Position numbers and translations under genes: made by a program. The notes beneath the pieces were generated by a model. That model did no database searches. It worked only from the letters and a program-made list of their open reading frames with translations, and had not been told where the DNA came from. This document shows, piece after piece, positions 1 to 6,526 of a stretch of 6,924 nt of DNA. The first letter of the stretch is position 1, and the number at the start of each line of letters is the position of its first letter. The stretch is from Candidatus Brocadiaceae bacterium (GTDB lineage: Bacteria; Planctomycetota; Brocadiia; SM23-32): NCBI GenBank assembly GCA_003551785.1, contig PUNP01000204.1, positions 1-6,924 on the forward strand, in the 5' to 3' direction.

Positions 1-861
1 CTGGCCGGACTGGGCAATATTGCACAGAGTCTCAAAGTATTTGCCGTCCGGATTTTTTCCATACTTGACACCCCCTGCGAAATCATCACCCCGCCCGATG
101 CCGTCGATCCCGAAAAAATTGACGGTGAGCTGCATTTTGAAAACGTTTCGCTGAGTTACAATGAAGAAGCGCCGCCCGCGGTATACGATATCAATATGCA
201 CATCCCTGCCGGAACGACCGTATGCGTTGTCGGGCCGAACGGCTGCGGCAAGAGCACGCTGCTCATGCTCCTTTCCCGGTTCTATGACCCCACGGAAGGG
301 ACTATACGACTGGACGGCATTGATATTCGCCGCTATCCCGTGAGCCGCCTCCGCGCGGCCATAGGCCATGAAATCCACAGCGGACAGGTTTTTTCGGGCA
401 CCATTGCCGAGAACATCGCCTACGGCCTCGATGACGTTCCAAAGGATAAAGTCAGGGCCGTGGCCCGGACGGTAGGATTGGCCGATTTTATTGACAATCT
501 CGAGGAGGGGTATAATACCCGGGTGGGCAGGGGCGGGATCGAACTCAGCGAGGAACAGATCGCCCGGCTCGGGCTTGCTCGGGTTATCATTACGGAACCG
601 GCGGTTCTGACCATCGATGATACCTATGCCGCCATTGACGAGAACCTGGAAAAAGAACTGCGAGACTCCGTGCGGGAATGGCACGCCCACCGTACCGTTA
701 TCATCGCGACTTCACGGTTGTCGGCCTGTGAAGATGCCGACATGGTCGTCGTGATGTCCGATGGCAAGATCGTGCAGTGCGGCCATCACGCTGAATTATT
801 CCAGACCCCCGGAGTGTACAAAAGAATGTACATGCGACAGATGGGTTTCATCAAAGGCTGA
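1..861 (+). CDS. ABC exporter ATP-binding domain, C-terminal part, degenerate catalytic motifs
   Basis: The frame is open from base 1 to the TGA at 859-861, so this is the last 286 residues of a gene that begins outside the window; the Met at base 196 lies inside the domain and is not the start. The fold is an ABCB/MsbA-type nucleotide-binding domain: A-loop Tyr53, Walker A GPNGCGKST at 78-86, then aligned motifs that depart from consensus. The Q-loop Gln is His126, the signature is LSEEQ (182-186) instead of LSGGQ, Walker B ends in Asp206-Asp207 where catalytic Glu is expected, and the switch His is Ser238. The first ~20 residues look like the end of the membrane domain. Such proteins usually pair with a second half-transporter, which may lie upstream. 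The substrate is unknown. The gene converges on the arsenic operon and is probably unrelated to it. Family confidence is high; activity is doubtful. Confidence 0.93.
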   Translation: MAGLGNIAQSLKVFAVRIFSILDTPCEIITPPDAVDPEKIDGELHFENVSLSYNEEAPPAVYDINMHIPAGTTVCVVGPNGCGKSTLLMLLSRFYDPTEGTIRLDGIDIRRYPVSRLRAAIGHEIHSGQVFSGTIAENIAYGLDDVPKDKVRAVARTVGLADFIDNLEEGYNTRVGRGGIELSEEQIARLGLARVIITEPAVLTIDDTYAAIDENLEKELRDSVREWHAHRTVIIATSRLSACEDADMVVVMSDGKIVQCGHHAELFQTPGVYKRMYMRQMGFIKG

Positions 862-948
862 TTTTGGTGCTTCTTATGTCAATGAAAAGCTGTTTTTAAG
901 GTGCTTTCTGGTTGCCGATTAAGGGCGGGATTGGTTGAGGGTATGGTT

Positions 949-963
949 TGAAAGCGGCTTTCA
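949..963. other. Small perfect palindrome between convergent genes
   Basis: Arms TGAAAGC and GCTTTCA flank a single G, so the 15 bases can form a short hairpin on either strand. It lies between the end of the ABC gene (861) and the end of the thioredoxin-like gene (1028), where a bidirectional terminator would be expected. No T-tract follows on either strand, so termination is only a guess. Nothing else recognisable is seen in 862-1027. Confidence 0.3.
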
Positions 964-1027
964 TCGCCCCCCAAAATTTCTTCGTAAGCTTGCCCAAGAT
1001 GTTGAAGCCTGATATCTGCGGGTGATC

Positions 1028-1258
1028 TCAGGCAAGCGCTTCTTTTATCTCTTCAACACTCGCAACTTTTCCAGCGAATATAACCTCGCCATCCAGCGCT
1101 AAGGCCGGGGTCATCATTACGCCGAACTCCATGATCTCGTTAAGGTCGGTAACTTTCTCAATATCACACTCAAGGCCGAGCCGCTCGGCCGCTTTTTCTG
1201 CGTTCTCGGTCAACTTCTTGCACTTAGCGCATCCTGTTCCTAAAACTTGAATTTTCAT
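1028..1258 (-). CDS. Small thioredoxin-like CxxC (redox-active disulfide) protein
   Basis: A complete 76-residue protein with a minimal thioredoxin fold. It opens with a beta strand (MKIQVLGTG) leading into the redox motif C10-A-K-C13, followed by a helix, a second strand and Thr50-Pro51, the expected cis-Pro site facing the active site. It is shorter than thioredoxin (~105 aa) and matches the archaeal/bacterial 'small redox-active disulfide protein' group. An AGGAG-like site (bases 1265-1273) precedes the ATG at good spacing. It is the last gene on the arsenic strand, 324 bp downstream of the 433-aa permease. Genes of this type often sit beside PF03773 permeases in arsenic clusters. Possible jobs are recycling ArsC's disulfide or passing metal or thiol groups to a permease; both are inference. 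It is probably cytoplasmic, with no signal peptide. Confidence 0.9.
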   Translation of the reverse strand: MKIQVLGTGCAKCKKLTENAEKAAERLGLECDIEKVTDLNEIMEFGVMMTPALALDGEVIFAGKVASVEEIKEALA

Positions 1259-1275
1259 TGATATCCTCTCCTCAA

Positions 1276-1304
1276 ATATTAAATATTGAACGGGTAGTTA
1301 ACAA
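1276..1304 (-). promoter_or_regulatory. Weak sigma-70-like promoter before the thioredoxin-like gene
   Basis: Read on the minus strand: TTGTTA (1299-1304), 17 bases, TAATAT (1276-1281). Each box matches consensus at four of six bases. It would start transcription very close to the ribosome-binding site of the thioredoxin-like gene, leaving almost no leader, which argues against it. It is listed because the 324-bp gap makes an own promoter plausible. Confidence 0.22.
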
Positions 1305-1416
1305 AGGTTTAGCCGCGCATACCCGCAAACCGCAGCCGTTACGCGATATTGCGTTTTTTTCCTTTTACGCTCTGACCTGAGCTTCTGTGCTCTGTGCACA
1401 CAGCCCATTGTAATCA

Positions 1417-1480
1417 TTGTGACTTCATGACTTCTTGACTTTGTGACTTTGTGACTTTGTGACTTTGTGACTTTGTGACT
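1417..1480. repeat. 8-bp tandem repeat, eight units in register
   Basis: Eight consecutive octamers: TTGTGACT, TCATGACT, TCTTGACT, then five perfect copies of TTGTGACT at 1441-1480. The variant units lie at one end and the identical ones at the other, the pattern expected of recent slippage expansion. It lies in the 324-bp non-coding gap 1259-1582. The rest of that gap holds a run of nine C (1518-1526), the weak promoter noted above, and no gene that can be supported. Confidence 0.95.
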
Positions 1481-1582
1481 ACGCCTATGCTTTCACCCCT
1501 CCGCTCTGTACCCTATGCCCCCCCCCGCCCGACATCCCATTACTGTATTCCACTCTTGCGATTCATCCGGGTTATGCCAAAA

Positions 1583-2884
1583 TCACGCAAACACGGTGCC
1601 GTAAAGCATTCCCGAGGCGGTAGCTGAAGCAACAACCAGTATCAGGTAAACTAACGTTTTTTTCGTTCCTATCACGCTCCTAATCACGAGCATGTTGGGC
1701 AGGCTCAGTGCCGGGCCGGCCAGCAGCAATGCCAGCGACGGTCCCTCGCCCATCCCGGCACCTATGAGTCCCTCAAGGATGGGTATCTCCGTCAGTGTAG
1801 CGAAATACATAAACGCACCGGCGACGGCCGCAAAAACATTCGCCTGAAAGCTGTTGCCGCCCACCATACTTTCCACCCATTGCGACGGTATCACCCCCTC
1901 GTTACCCGGCCGTCCCAGCAATAACCCGGCAATCAGCACGCCGATAAACAGCAAGGGAAGTATCTGTTTGGCAAAATCCCACGTCTGCTCGAGCCAGTCC
2001 CGGCCTTCGCCGTCTTCCGTGCCTATTGTCACCGAGAGCGCGACAGCGCCTGTCATGAACGGGATCATGGGCTGATGCGGTATAAGGAGGGCGCTCGCCA
2101 GAGTAAGAGCACCACCTGCAGCCAATTTCCACCATTTCTGGCCGAACCAAACGACGAGAATGACGGCGAGGAGGATAGCCCACAGGCCGGTGAGCCACCA
2201 TTTAGCACCGTGCACCGCAGCCCAGAAACCTTCTGAGACTTCAGGCGCTCCCCAGTTAGCAAAAACCAGCACGCCGACCATCGAGGCGAAGTAAAGCGCG
2301 TTCTGATAAAGCGGACGCTCCACTTCCGCCGCCGGCACCGCATTCTGACGGCCGGCCTTCTCCCGTTCCTCCTTAATGAAGATAATATGCATGCACAGGC
2401 CGATAAAAATACTGAAAATAATCGCACCGACAGCTCTCGCCACCCCGAGCTGCCAGCCCAGCACACGGGCGGTCAGAACTATGGCCAGGACGTTAATAGC
2501 AGGCCCGCTGTATAAAAACGCTGTCGCCGGCCCAAGCCCTGCCCCCATCCGGTAAATTCCGCTGAAAAGCGGGAGAATAGTGCACGAACAGACCGCGAGG
2601 ATAGTCCCCGATACGCTGGCCACACCGTAGGCCAGCACCTTGTTCGCTCCGGCACCCAGATACTTTATAACCGATTCCTGCTTGACAAAAGCGGCTATTG
2701 CTCCTGCAATAAAAAACGCCGGGATGAGACAGAGTATGACGTGTTCCCGAGCGTAATAATGTGCAAGATGCAGCGCCTCCAGCACGGCATTCTGCAATCT
2801 CTCGCTGTCAACGGGCAGATAAAATAAAGCGCCAAATACCGCTGTGATAACAATCAGTTTTTTCCATTCCTGTTTTAGGTTCAT
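1583..2884 (-). CDS. PF03773-family permease, 433 aa
   Basis: A polytopic membrane protein of the PF03773 (former DUF318) permease family, which includes ArsP. Hydrophobic segments alternate with short loops. The first half carries the family hallmark V98-C99-S100-C101-T, followed by the glycine-rich stretch and FLYSGPAINVLAI at 123-135. The second half has a matching repeat with ATLTEIPIL (362-370) and LLLAGPALSLPNM (386-398), suggesting two inverted halves. A hydrophilic loop (about 170-192) and a Trp-rich region (220-252) separate them. The start is supported by AGGTGG six bases before the ATG. It is 55 bp downstream of the 333-aa permease and probably cotranscribed. The CxC in a membrane segment suits a thiophilic substrate, but the substrate is not known: As(III), methylarsenite or another metal are candidates. 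The family assignment is firm. Confidence 0.92.
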   Translation of the reverse strand: MNLKQEWKKLIVITAVFGALFYLPVDSERLQNAVLEALHLAHYYAREHVILCLIPAFFIAGAIAAFVKQESVIKYLGAGANKVLAYGVASVSGTILAVCSCTILPLFSGIYRMGAGLGPATAFLYSGPAINVLAIVLTARVLGWQLGVARAVGAIIFSIFIGLCMHIIFIKEEREKAGRQNAVPAAEVERPLYQNALYFASMVGVLVFANWGAPEVSEGFWAAVHGAKWWLTGLWAILLAVILVVWFGQKWWKLAAGGALTLASALLIPHQPMIPFMTGAVALSVTIGTEDGEGRDWLEQTWDFAKQILPLLFIGVLIAGLLLGRPGNEGVIPSQWVESMVGGNSFQANVFAAVAGAFMYFATLTEIPILEGLIGAGMGEGPSLALLLAGPALSLPNMLVIRSVIGTKKTLVYLILVVASATASGMLYGTVFA

Positions 2885-2939
2885 GTCTTACCACCTGGTC
2901 CGACGTAAAAAAAATATCCGTTAAACTGAATTAACTTTC

Positions 2940-3941
2940 TCAGAAAACAAATCCCAGAATATAACCGGCTGTCAGCGCTATAAGGAAGACGCTTATAACA
3001 AAGGCCGCCAGGAACCTGCGTGTAAATAAAGCGCTCATGAACATGAGACCGCTGATACTGGTACCCGCCCCTGCAATGATAAAGGCAATGCCCGGCCCAA
3101 CCGCTCCCGTCACCTCAATAAACGGCGCCACCAGCGCAAACATAGTGCAATCGCCGGTATAAATGGGCACCCCCGCTGCCGCGGCTATCGCTACGTCAAA
3201 CGGCGCGGCGAATCCAAGTATCCCCTCGATAAGCGCTTCGGGAACGACGGATTCCACCAGCGACGCAATAAAAATCGCCGCTGCTGCAAGGGGCAGCAGC
3301 CCCCGCATGGTCGATGCCGTCTCCCGAACGCCCCTGATGAAAATACCGGGCGAGCCGTTTTTTTTACTTTCTGACGGAGTATCATCGCAGCAATCCGATC
3401 CAGATGAGCAGACATCATCATGCGGGGTGGAGCAGCAACTGACCTCCCCCCCCTTTCCTGCGTCGCAGCAGTTCGGCTCGACACCGGTGCTTTCGCGCAA
3501 AAACAGGCGTTTTACAACCTCCTGTTCATCTGCCCAGTAGGTTAAAATAGCGGCAGCGGTGAGGCCTAAAAAAACCGTGATGGCCAGGTAGAGCAGGGCC
3601 ATGGGAAGACTGAACAGCGTAATAAGGAAAAGAAATGCCGGAATACTGACCATCGGGCTGATGATAAAAAAGGTCAAGGCGACTTTCATCGGCACACCGG
3701 CACGGAGCAAAGCGACGATGATGGGGAAGGCGCCGCATTCACAGAACGGTACGGCAGCTCCGAGCAGTGCCGCCCTGATGATTCCCTGCCTGCTGCCCGA
3801 CCCCATCAGCAGCTTCCGCAGCCTTTCCCTCCCCAGCCAAAGCCTCGCCGTCTCCGCGAGGTAAACCGCCCCTATAAGTATAGGTATAATCTTCAGAAGA
3901 AGTGCGCCGAAGTTTATCAATATTGCAGTAAATTCGTTCAT
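2940..3941 (-). CDS. PF03773/ArsP-type permease with cysteine-rich central loop, 333 aa
   Basis: A second, clearly different PF03773 permease. About four to five hydrophobic segments (residues 5-30, 53-80, 88-110, 112-136) and a similar set at 215-333 flank a soluble loop. Membrane motifs include F66-C67-E68-C69-G70, SPMVSIPAFLF (95-105), GVPIYTGDC (257-265) and GAGTSISGLMF (291-301). C67, C69 and C265 are likely substrate ligands by analogy with ArsP, a trivalent organoarsenical exporter. The loop at about 155-190 adds seven cysteines (158, 159, 169, 170, 178, 184, 185). No Shine-Dalgarno is visible before the ATG; the upstream 64 bp to acr3 are AT-rich, so translation may be weak or coupled. 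A run of eight G on the coding strand lies in the loop. Export of an arsenic species is the leading guess; Cu/Zn or another metal is an alternative. Confidence 0.9.
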   Translation of the reverse strand: MNEFTAILINFGALLLKIIPILIGAVYLAETARLWLGRERLRKLLMGSGSRQGIIRAALLGAAVPFCECGAFPIIVALLRAGVPMKVALTFFIISPMVSIPAFLFLITLFSLPMALLYLAITVFLGLTAAAILTYWADEQEVVKRLFLRESTGVEPNCCDAGKGGEVSCCSTPHDDVCSSGSDCCDDTPSESKKNGSPGIFIRGVRETASTMRGLLPLAAAAIFIASLVESVVPEALIEGILGFAAPFDVAIAAAAGVPIYTGDCTMFALVAPFIEVTGAVGPGIAFIIAGAGTSISGLMFMSALFTRRFLAAFVISVFLIALTAGYILGFVF

Positions 3942-4005
3942 AATATTATTTGTAAGTTCACATTAAAATGCCATATTCCGTCCATCTTGTGTTGGTATAG
4001 CTGTT

Positions 4006-5307
4006 TCAAACTCCCGTCTTTTGTGCTTTGGCGGGGTTATGGTGAAACCAGTTTTTGGTCATCAGGCATATTTTCACCAGCATAAGCATCACCGGCACCT
4101 CGATGAGCACCCCGACAACCGTCGCCAGAGCGGCTCCCGACTGGAGTCCGAACAGCATAGCGGCGGTGGCCAGCGCCACCTCGAAATGATTGGAGGCGCC
4201 TATCATGGAAGCCGGTGCAGCATCCTCATAGTCAAGCTTCAAAAGCTTAGCCAAACCGTAAGCGAGCCAGAAGATGATGTTTGTCTGGATAAATAACGGA
4301 ACAGCGATAAACAAAATAGCAAGCGGCGCTCTGACTATCCTGTCGCCCTGGAGTGTAAATATGAATACCAGGGTGAGCAGCAGAGCTGCAATGGTGATCG
4401 GAGTAAGCAAATGGAGAAATTTCTCCTCGAACCATTGACGCCCCTTCTTAGCGATTATCCATTTACGCGACAGGAATCCGGAAACCAGAGGCAGGGCAAC
4501 ATAAACGGAAATCGACAGAAGCATCGCGCGCCAAGGCACGGGTAGGCGGCCGACACCGAGTAAAAAACCGCCTAACGGCCCGTATAACAAAAGCATGGTC
4601 AGAGAATTGATGGCGACCATAACGAGCGTCAGTCCGCCGCTGCCTTTTGCCAGATAACTCCAGACAAAAACCATAGCGGTGCATGGCGCTATACCCAGCA
4701 GTATCGCGCCAGCCAGGTAGCTGCGCCATTGTCGCAATGCCAGGCGGCGCACTACCCCCTCGGGCAGGCCGTCACCTTCCTGATAGCCGATATCCTCCGG
4801 ATCGACTTCTTCCCGCCTGTCCGTATCATAAAGCACGATGCGTCCGTCGCCTATTTCCGTCCCTACCGGCTCATGCATACCGAGCGGCACCCTGACATAT
4901 TCCATCTCATCTTCGCCGATAAAACCGACGAAAACGATCCCTAAAAAAACAAAAGCGATCAGAACCATCGAGAAGGGCTTTACCGCCCAGTTGACGAACA
5001 GCGTTAAGAGGATAGGTTTCAGCGTCTTGCCCGCCCTGATCACCTCCGAAAAGTCGATTTTCACCATTATCGGATAGATCATCAGAAACAGGCAAACGGC
5101 AATAGGCACCGAAATTACGGGCGCACCGTCAACATTGATAGCTAACTTATCCAGGAATCCGGCCAGTCCCGGGAAAACGCGTCCGATCAGTATGCCTGCG
5201 ATGATGCACAGGATCACCCAGACGCTGAGGTACTTTTCAAAAAAACCGAGCGGCTTGCCGGTTTTCTCTGCCGAGCCAGCGTCCATATTATTATTTTGTT
5301 TATTCAT
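4006..5307 (-). CDS. acr3: ACR3-family arsenite efflux pump with soluble insertion
   Basis: A BART-superfamily arsenite exporter of the inner membrane. The family hallmarks are present: the segment around [13 protein letters not shown] (76-88), the [13 protein letters not shown] motif (205-217) with the conserved transport cysteine C209, and [13 protein letters not shown] (370-382) with the conserved E376. About ten membrane segments are expected. At 433 aa it is longer than the usual 350-400, largely because of a hydrophilic stretch of about 60 residues (132-195, bases ~4723-4914) between the [13 protein letters not shown] segment and the C209 segment. The start is well supported: AGGAGGT (5315-5321) sits seven bases before the ATG, inside the end of arsC, and the 8-bp overlap suggests translational coupling. 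It exports the arsenite made by ArsC. The assignment is near certain. Confidence 0.96.
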   Translation of the reverse strand: MNKQNNNMDAGSAEKTGKPLGFFEKYLSVWVILCIIAGILIGRVFPGLAGFLDKLAINVDGAPVISVPIAVCLFLMIYPIMVKIDFSEVIRAGKTLKPILLTLFVNWAVKPFSMVLIAFVFLGIVFVGFIGEDEMEYVRVPLGMHEPVGTEIGDGRIVLYDTDRREEVDPEDIGYQEGDGLPEGVVRRLALRQWRSYLAGAILLGIAPCTAMVFVWSYLAKGSGGLTLVMVAINSLTMLLLYGPLGGFLLGVGRLPVPWRAMLLSISVYVALPLVSGFLSRKWIIAKKGRQWFEEKFLHLLTPITIAALLLTLVFIFTLQGDRIVRAPLAILFIAVPLFIQTNIIFWLAYGLAKLLKLDYEDAAPASMIGASNHFEVALATAAMLFGLQSGAALATVVGVLIEVPVMLMLVKICLMTKNWFHHNPAKAQKTGV

Positions 5308-5761
5308 ATTCCTTACCTCCTCTTATGATATTATCGGGCATCTTTTTGACAAAATCTTTTATTTGATCTCTGACTACCCTGTAACATGCCAATTTTTCTT
5401 CTTCGCTGTGGGCTTGAGCTGCCAACCGCGGTGGGTCGTCGAACCCGACATGAACGATATCAGCGTTTCCCGAAAATATCGGGCAGTTTTCATGTGCATC
5501 ACTGCAGACGGTTATAACGCAGTCGAACTCGACATCCTTGAACTCATCGACATGCTGTGATTTATGACATGAGATGTCAACGCCTCTCTCCGCCATAGCT
5601 TTCACGGCATAGGGATTGAGTCCGTGGGTCTCAATCCCAGCGGAATATGGCTCGATTATATCGGATTTAAGCTCACGCGCCCACCCTTCCGCCATTTGGC
5701 TGCGGCATGAATTCCCTGTACAGAGAAACAGAACTTTGATGGATTTTTTTACTTTTTGCAT
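5300..5761 (-). CDS. arsC: Arsenate reductase, thioredoxin-coupled LMW-phosphatase type
   Basis: This cytoplasmic enzyme reduces arsenate to arsenite. The fold is that of low-molecular-weight protein tyrosine phosphatases, with a P-loop CTGNSCR at residues 14-20 (CX5R: nucleophile C14, R20). C86 and C93 form the relay pair of the pI258 ArsC type (C10, C82, C89 there, all shifted by four here), and D109-P110 matches the general acid Asp105 position. This pattern points to thioredoxin, rather than glutaredoxin, as electron donor; the CxxC protein at the operon's end is a candidate partner. The length of 153 aa is normal or slightly long. The gene overlaps arsR by 13 bp and acr3 by 8 bp, and AGGAG lies just before the ATG, so the three are one translation-coupled unit. 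The function is confident. Confidence 0.96.
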   Translation of the reverse strand: MQKVKKSIKVLFLCTGNSCRSQMAEGWARELKSDIIEPYSAGIETHGLNPYAVKAMAERGVDISCHKSQHVDEFKDVEFDCVITVCSDAHENCPIFSGNADIVHVGFDDPPRLAAQAHSEEEKLACYRVVRDQIKDFVKKMPDNIIRGGKEYE

Positions 5762-6105
5762 AGCTCCTCTCGCTTCATTGATTTAATACGTTTGACCTGT
5801 TCTTTCAATTGCTGGTATTCACCTCCATGACACCACGTTTCCCGGAAGAGTTTGAGCGTATTTTTTATTTCCCTTGGCGCCTCGCTGCCGGGAAGCCGGT
5901 AAAACACCCACATCCCCCTTTTTTCGGACATGACAAGCCCCGCATGCTGAAGCACCTGCATATGGCGCGAGACGGTGGATTGGGCGAATCCCAGTAATGC
6001 GGTTATCTGGCACACGCACATCTCGCCGTCTTCAAGGGCCATCAACACCTTAAGCCTGCTGCCATCGGCGAGGGCTTTAAATATTTGTTCGGCTTGTCGG
6101 ATCAT
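5749..6105 (-). CDS. arsR: ArsR/SmtB-family arsenic-responsive repressor
   Basis: A 118-residue winged-helix repressor, first gene of the operon. It begins with a helix typical of the family (FKALADGSRLKVLMAL, 9-24), followed by the metal motif E28-M-C30-V-C32 in the helix before the recognition helix (AQSTVSRHMQVL, 41-52) and the wing (EKRGMWVFYRL, 61-71). C30 and C32 match the first two ligands of the ELCVCDLC site; the third Cys position is Thr35, so As(III) would be bound by two cysteines or with help from C92 or C116. GGAGG lies nine to ten bases before the ATG. It presumably represses its own operon and dissociates on As(III). No clear operator could be read upstream. The family and role are confident; the exact inducer is inferred. 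Confidence 0.95.
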   Translation of the reverse strand: MIRQAEQIFKALADGSRLKVLMALEDGEMCVCQITALLGFAQSTVSRHMQVLQHAGLVMSEKRGMWVFYRLPGSEAPREIKNTLKLFRETWCHGGEYQQLKEQVKRIKSMKREELCKK

Positions 6106-6185
6106 AACGGTTCAACCTCCAGAAAAAACAGACGAGTGCTTAATTGCATAACTCAGGATAATCTTTGGTTGTTTCTTTTTTTACC

Positions 6186-6212
6186 GCAGAGATAGCAGAG
6201 GACGCAGAGAAC
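6186..6212. repeat. 9-bp tandem repeat with GCAGAG core, three units
   Basis: Three nonamers in register, GCAGAGATA, GCAGAGGAC and GCAGAGAAC, share the core GCAGAG at 6186, 6195 and 6204. Short CGCAGAG-type arrays recur between genes in many bacterial genomes and give a false peptide resembling TAEIAEDAEN when translated. It is probably a dispersed intergenic repeat, inside the possible arsR leader. No function is known to me. Confidence 0.6.
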
Positions 6213-6279
6213 GGCTTTTTTAAAATTTACTATTTTGAGTCTGGTCTAAAGAGCATATACTGGTCCAGCATCGGTCACC

Positions 6280-6302
6280 AACCCGGCCCGAAGGGCCGGG
6301 TT
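6280..6302. repeat. Perfect 10-bp GC-rich inverted repeat
   Basis: Arms AACCCGGCCC and GGGCCGGGTT are perfectly complementary around a three-base loop (GAA on plus, TTC on minus). It is a very stable hairpin in either RNA. The flanks carry no T-tract, so it is not a standard terminator. Confidence 0.9.
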
Positions 6303-6310
6303 CACCGCAG

Positions 6311-6338
6311 CCCGGGGCCAACGAAGTGCAGCCCCGGG
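6311..6338. repeat. Perfect 8-bp inverted repeat with 12-base loop
   Basis: Arms CCCGGGGC (6311-6318) and GCCCCGGG (6331-6338) flank a 12-base loop. On the minus strand two further wobble pairs could extend the stem. It lies nine bases from the preceding hairpin, so the two may act as one structured unit. Confidence 0.9.
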
Positions 6339-6360
6339 ACAAGGGCGGACATGATAAGCC

Positions 6361-6377
6361 GTGCCCTGAAAGGACAC
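6361..6377. repeat. 7-bp hairpin at the promoter-proximal end of the leader
   Basis: On the minus strand GTGTCCT and AGGGCAC pair around a TTC loop, with six Watson-Crick pairs and one U-G pair. It is the first of the three hairpins that a transcript from the 6414-6442 promoter would form. Confidence 0.7.
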
Positions 6378-6413
6378 TTCAAATCAATCATATCGCTTTA
6401 TGGCTAAGTAGCT

Positions 6414-6442
6414 ATTATACGAAATACCCATGGGGCTGTCAA
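6414..6442 (-). promoter_or_regulatory. Full-consensus sigma-70 promoter directed toward arsR
   Basis: On the minus strand TTGACA (6437-6442) and TATAAT (6414-6419) match consensus at all twelve positions with an optimal 17-bp spacer. Transcription would start near 6405-6409 and run through the hairpin region toward arsR, whose ATG is about 300 nt away. It is the best promoter in the window and the obvious driver of the operon, unless it belongs only to the repeat/RNA element. The spacer holds the palindrome CCCATGGG (6428-6435), a possible protein-binding site. Confidence 0.75.
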
Positions 6443-6526
6443 GTGAAGACATCGAGAAAAAAGGGATGAACACATTTTGACTTTGTTATCGAAAAAAAAC
6501 AAATCATTAATGCTCTTAGAGCGCTC

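Larger units (their letters stand above)
6240..6409 (-). ncRNA. Putative structured leader RNA or repeat element upstream of arsR
   Basis: Downstream of the consensus promoter on the minus strand, the predicted transcript begins near 6405-6409 and meets three stable hairpins in a row within about 130 nt (6361-6377, 6311-6338, 6280-6302). CTGG/CCAG pairs follow near 6240-6268. No U-tract follows any of the hairpins, so no intrinsic terminator separates this RNA from arsR, about 300 nt from promoter to start codon. It resembles no riboswitch I can name. The alternative is a dispersed palindromic repeat carrying its own promoter. The bounds are approximate; the structure is seen, the role is inferred. 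Confidence 0.35.

Noticed and set aside
1341..1360. Possible terminator, ACGC/GCGT stem followed by seven T
   Set aside because: The stem has only four sure pairs and no plus-strand gene ends upstream of it.
1417..1480. CRISPR-like array
   Set aside because: Units are 8 bp and directly abutting, with no spacers; it is a simple tandem repeat.
5135..5560. 141-codon open frame on the plus strand
   Set aside because: It lies antisense across acr3 and arsC, both certain genes, and its translation resembles no protein.
6106..6180. ArsR operator or promoter close to the arsR start
   Set aside because: TGC/GCA half-sites around an AT-rich centre (6138-6149) are only three bases each, and no -35/-10 pair with sound spacing could be read.
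6165..6407. 80-codon open frame on the plus strand
   Set aside because: It is the translation of the GCAGAG repeat and the hairpin region. It has no domain-like composition and lies opposite the consensus promoter's transcript.
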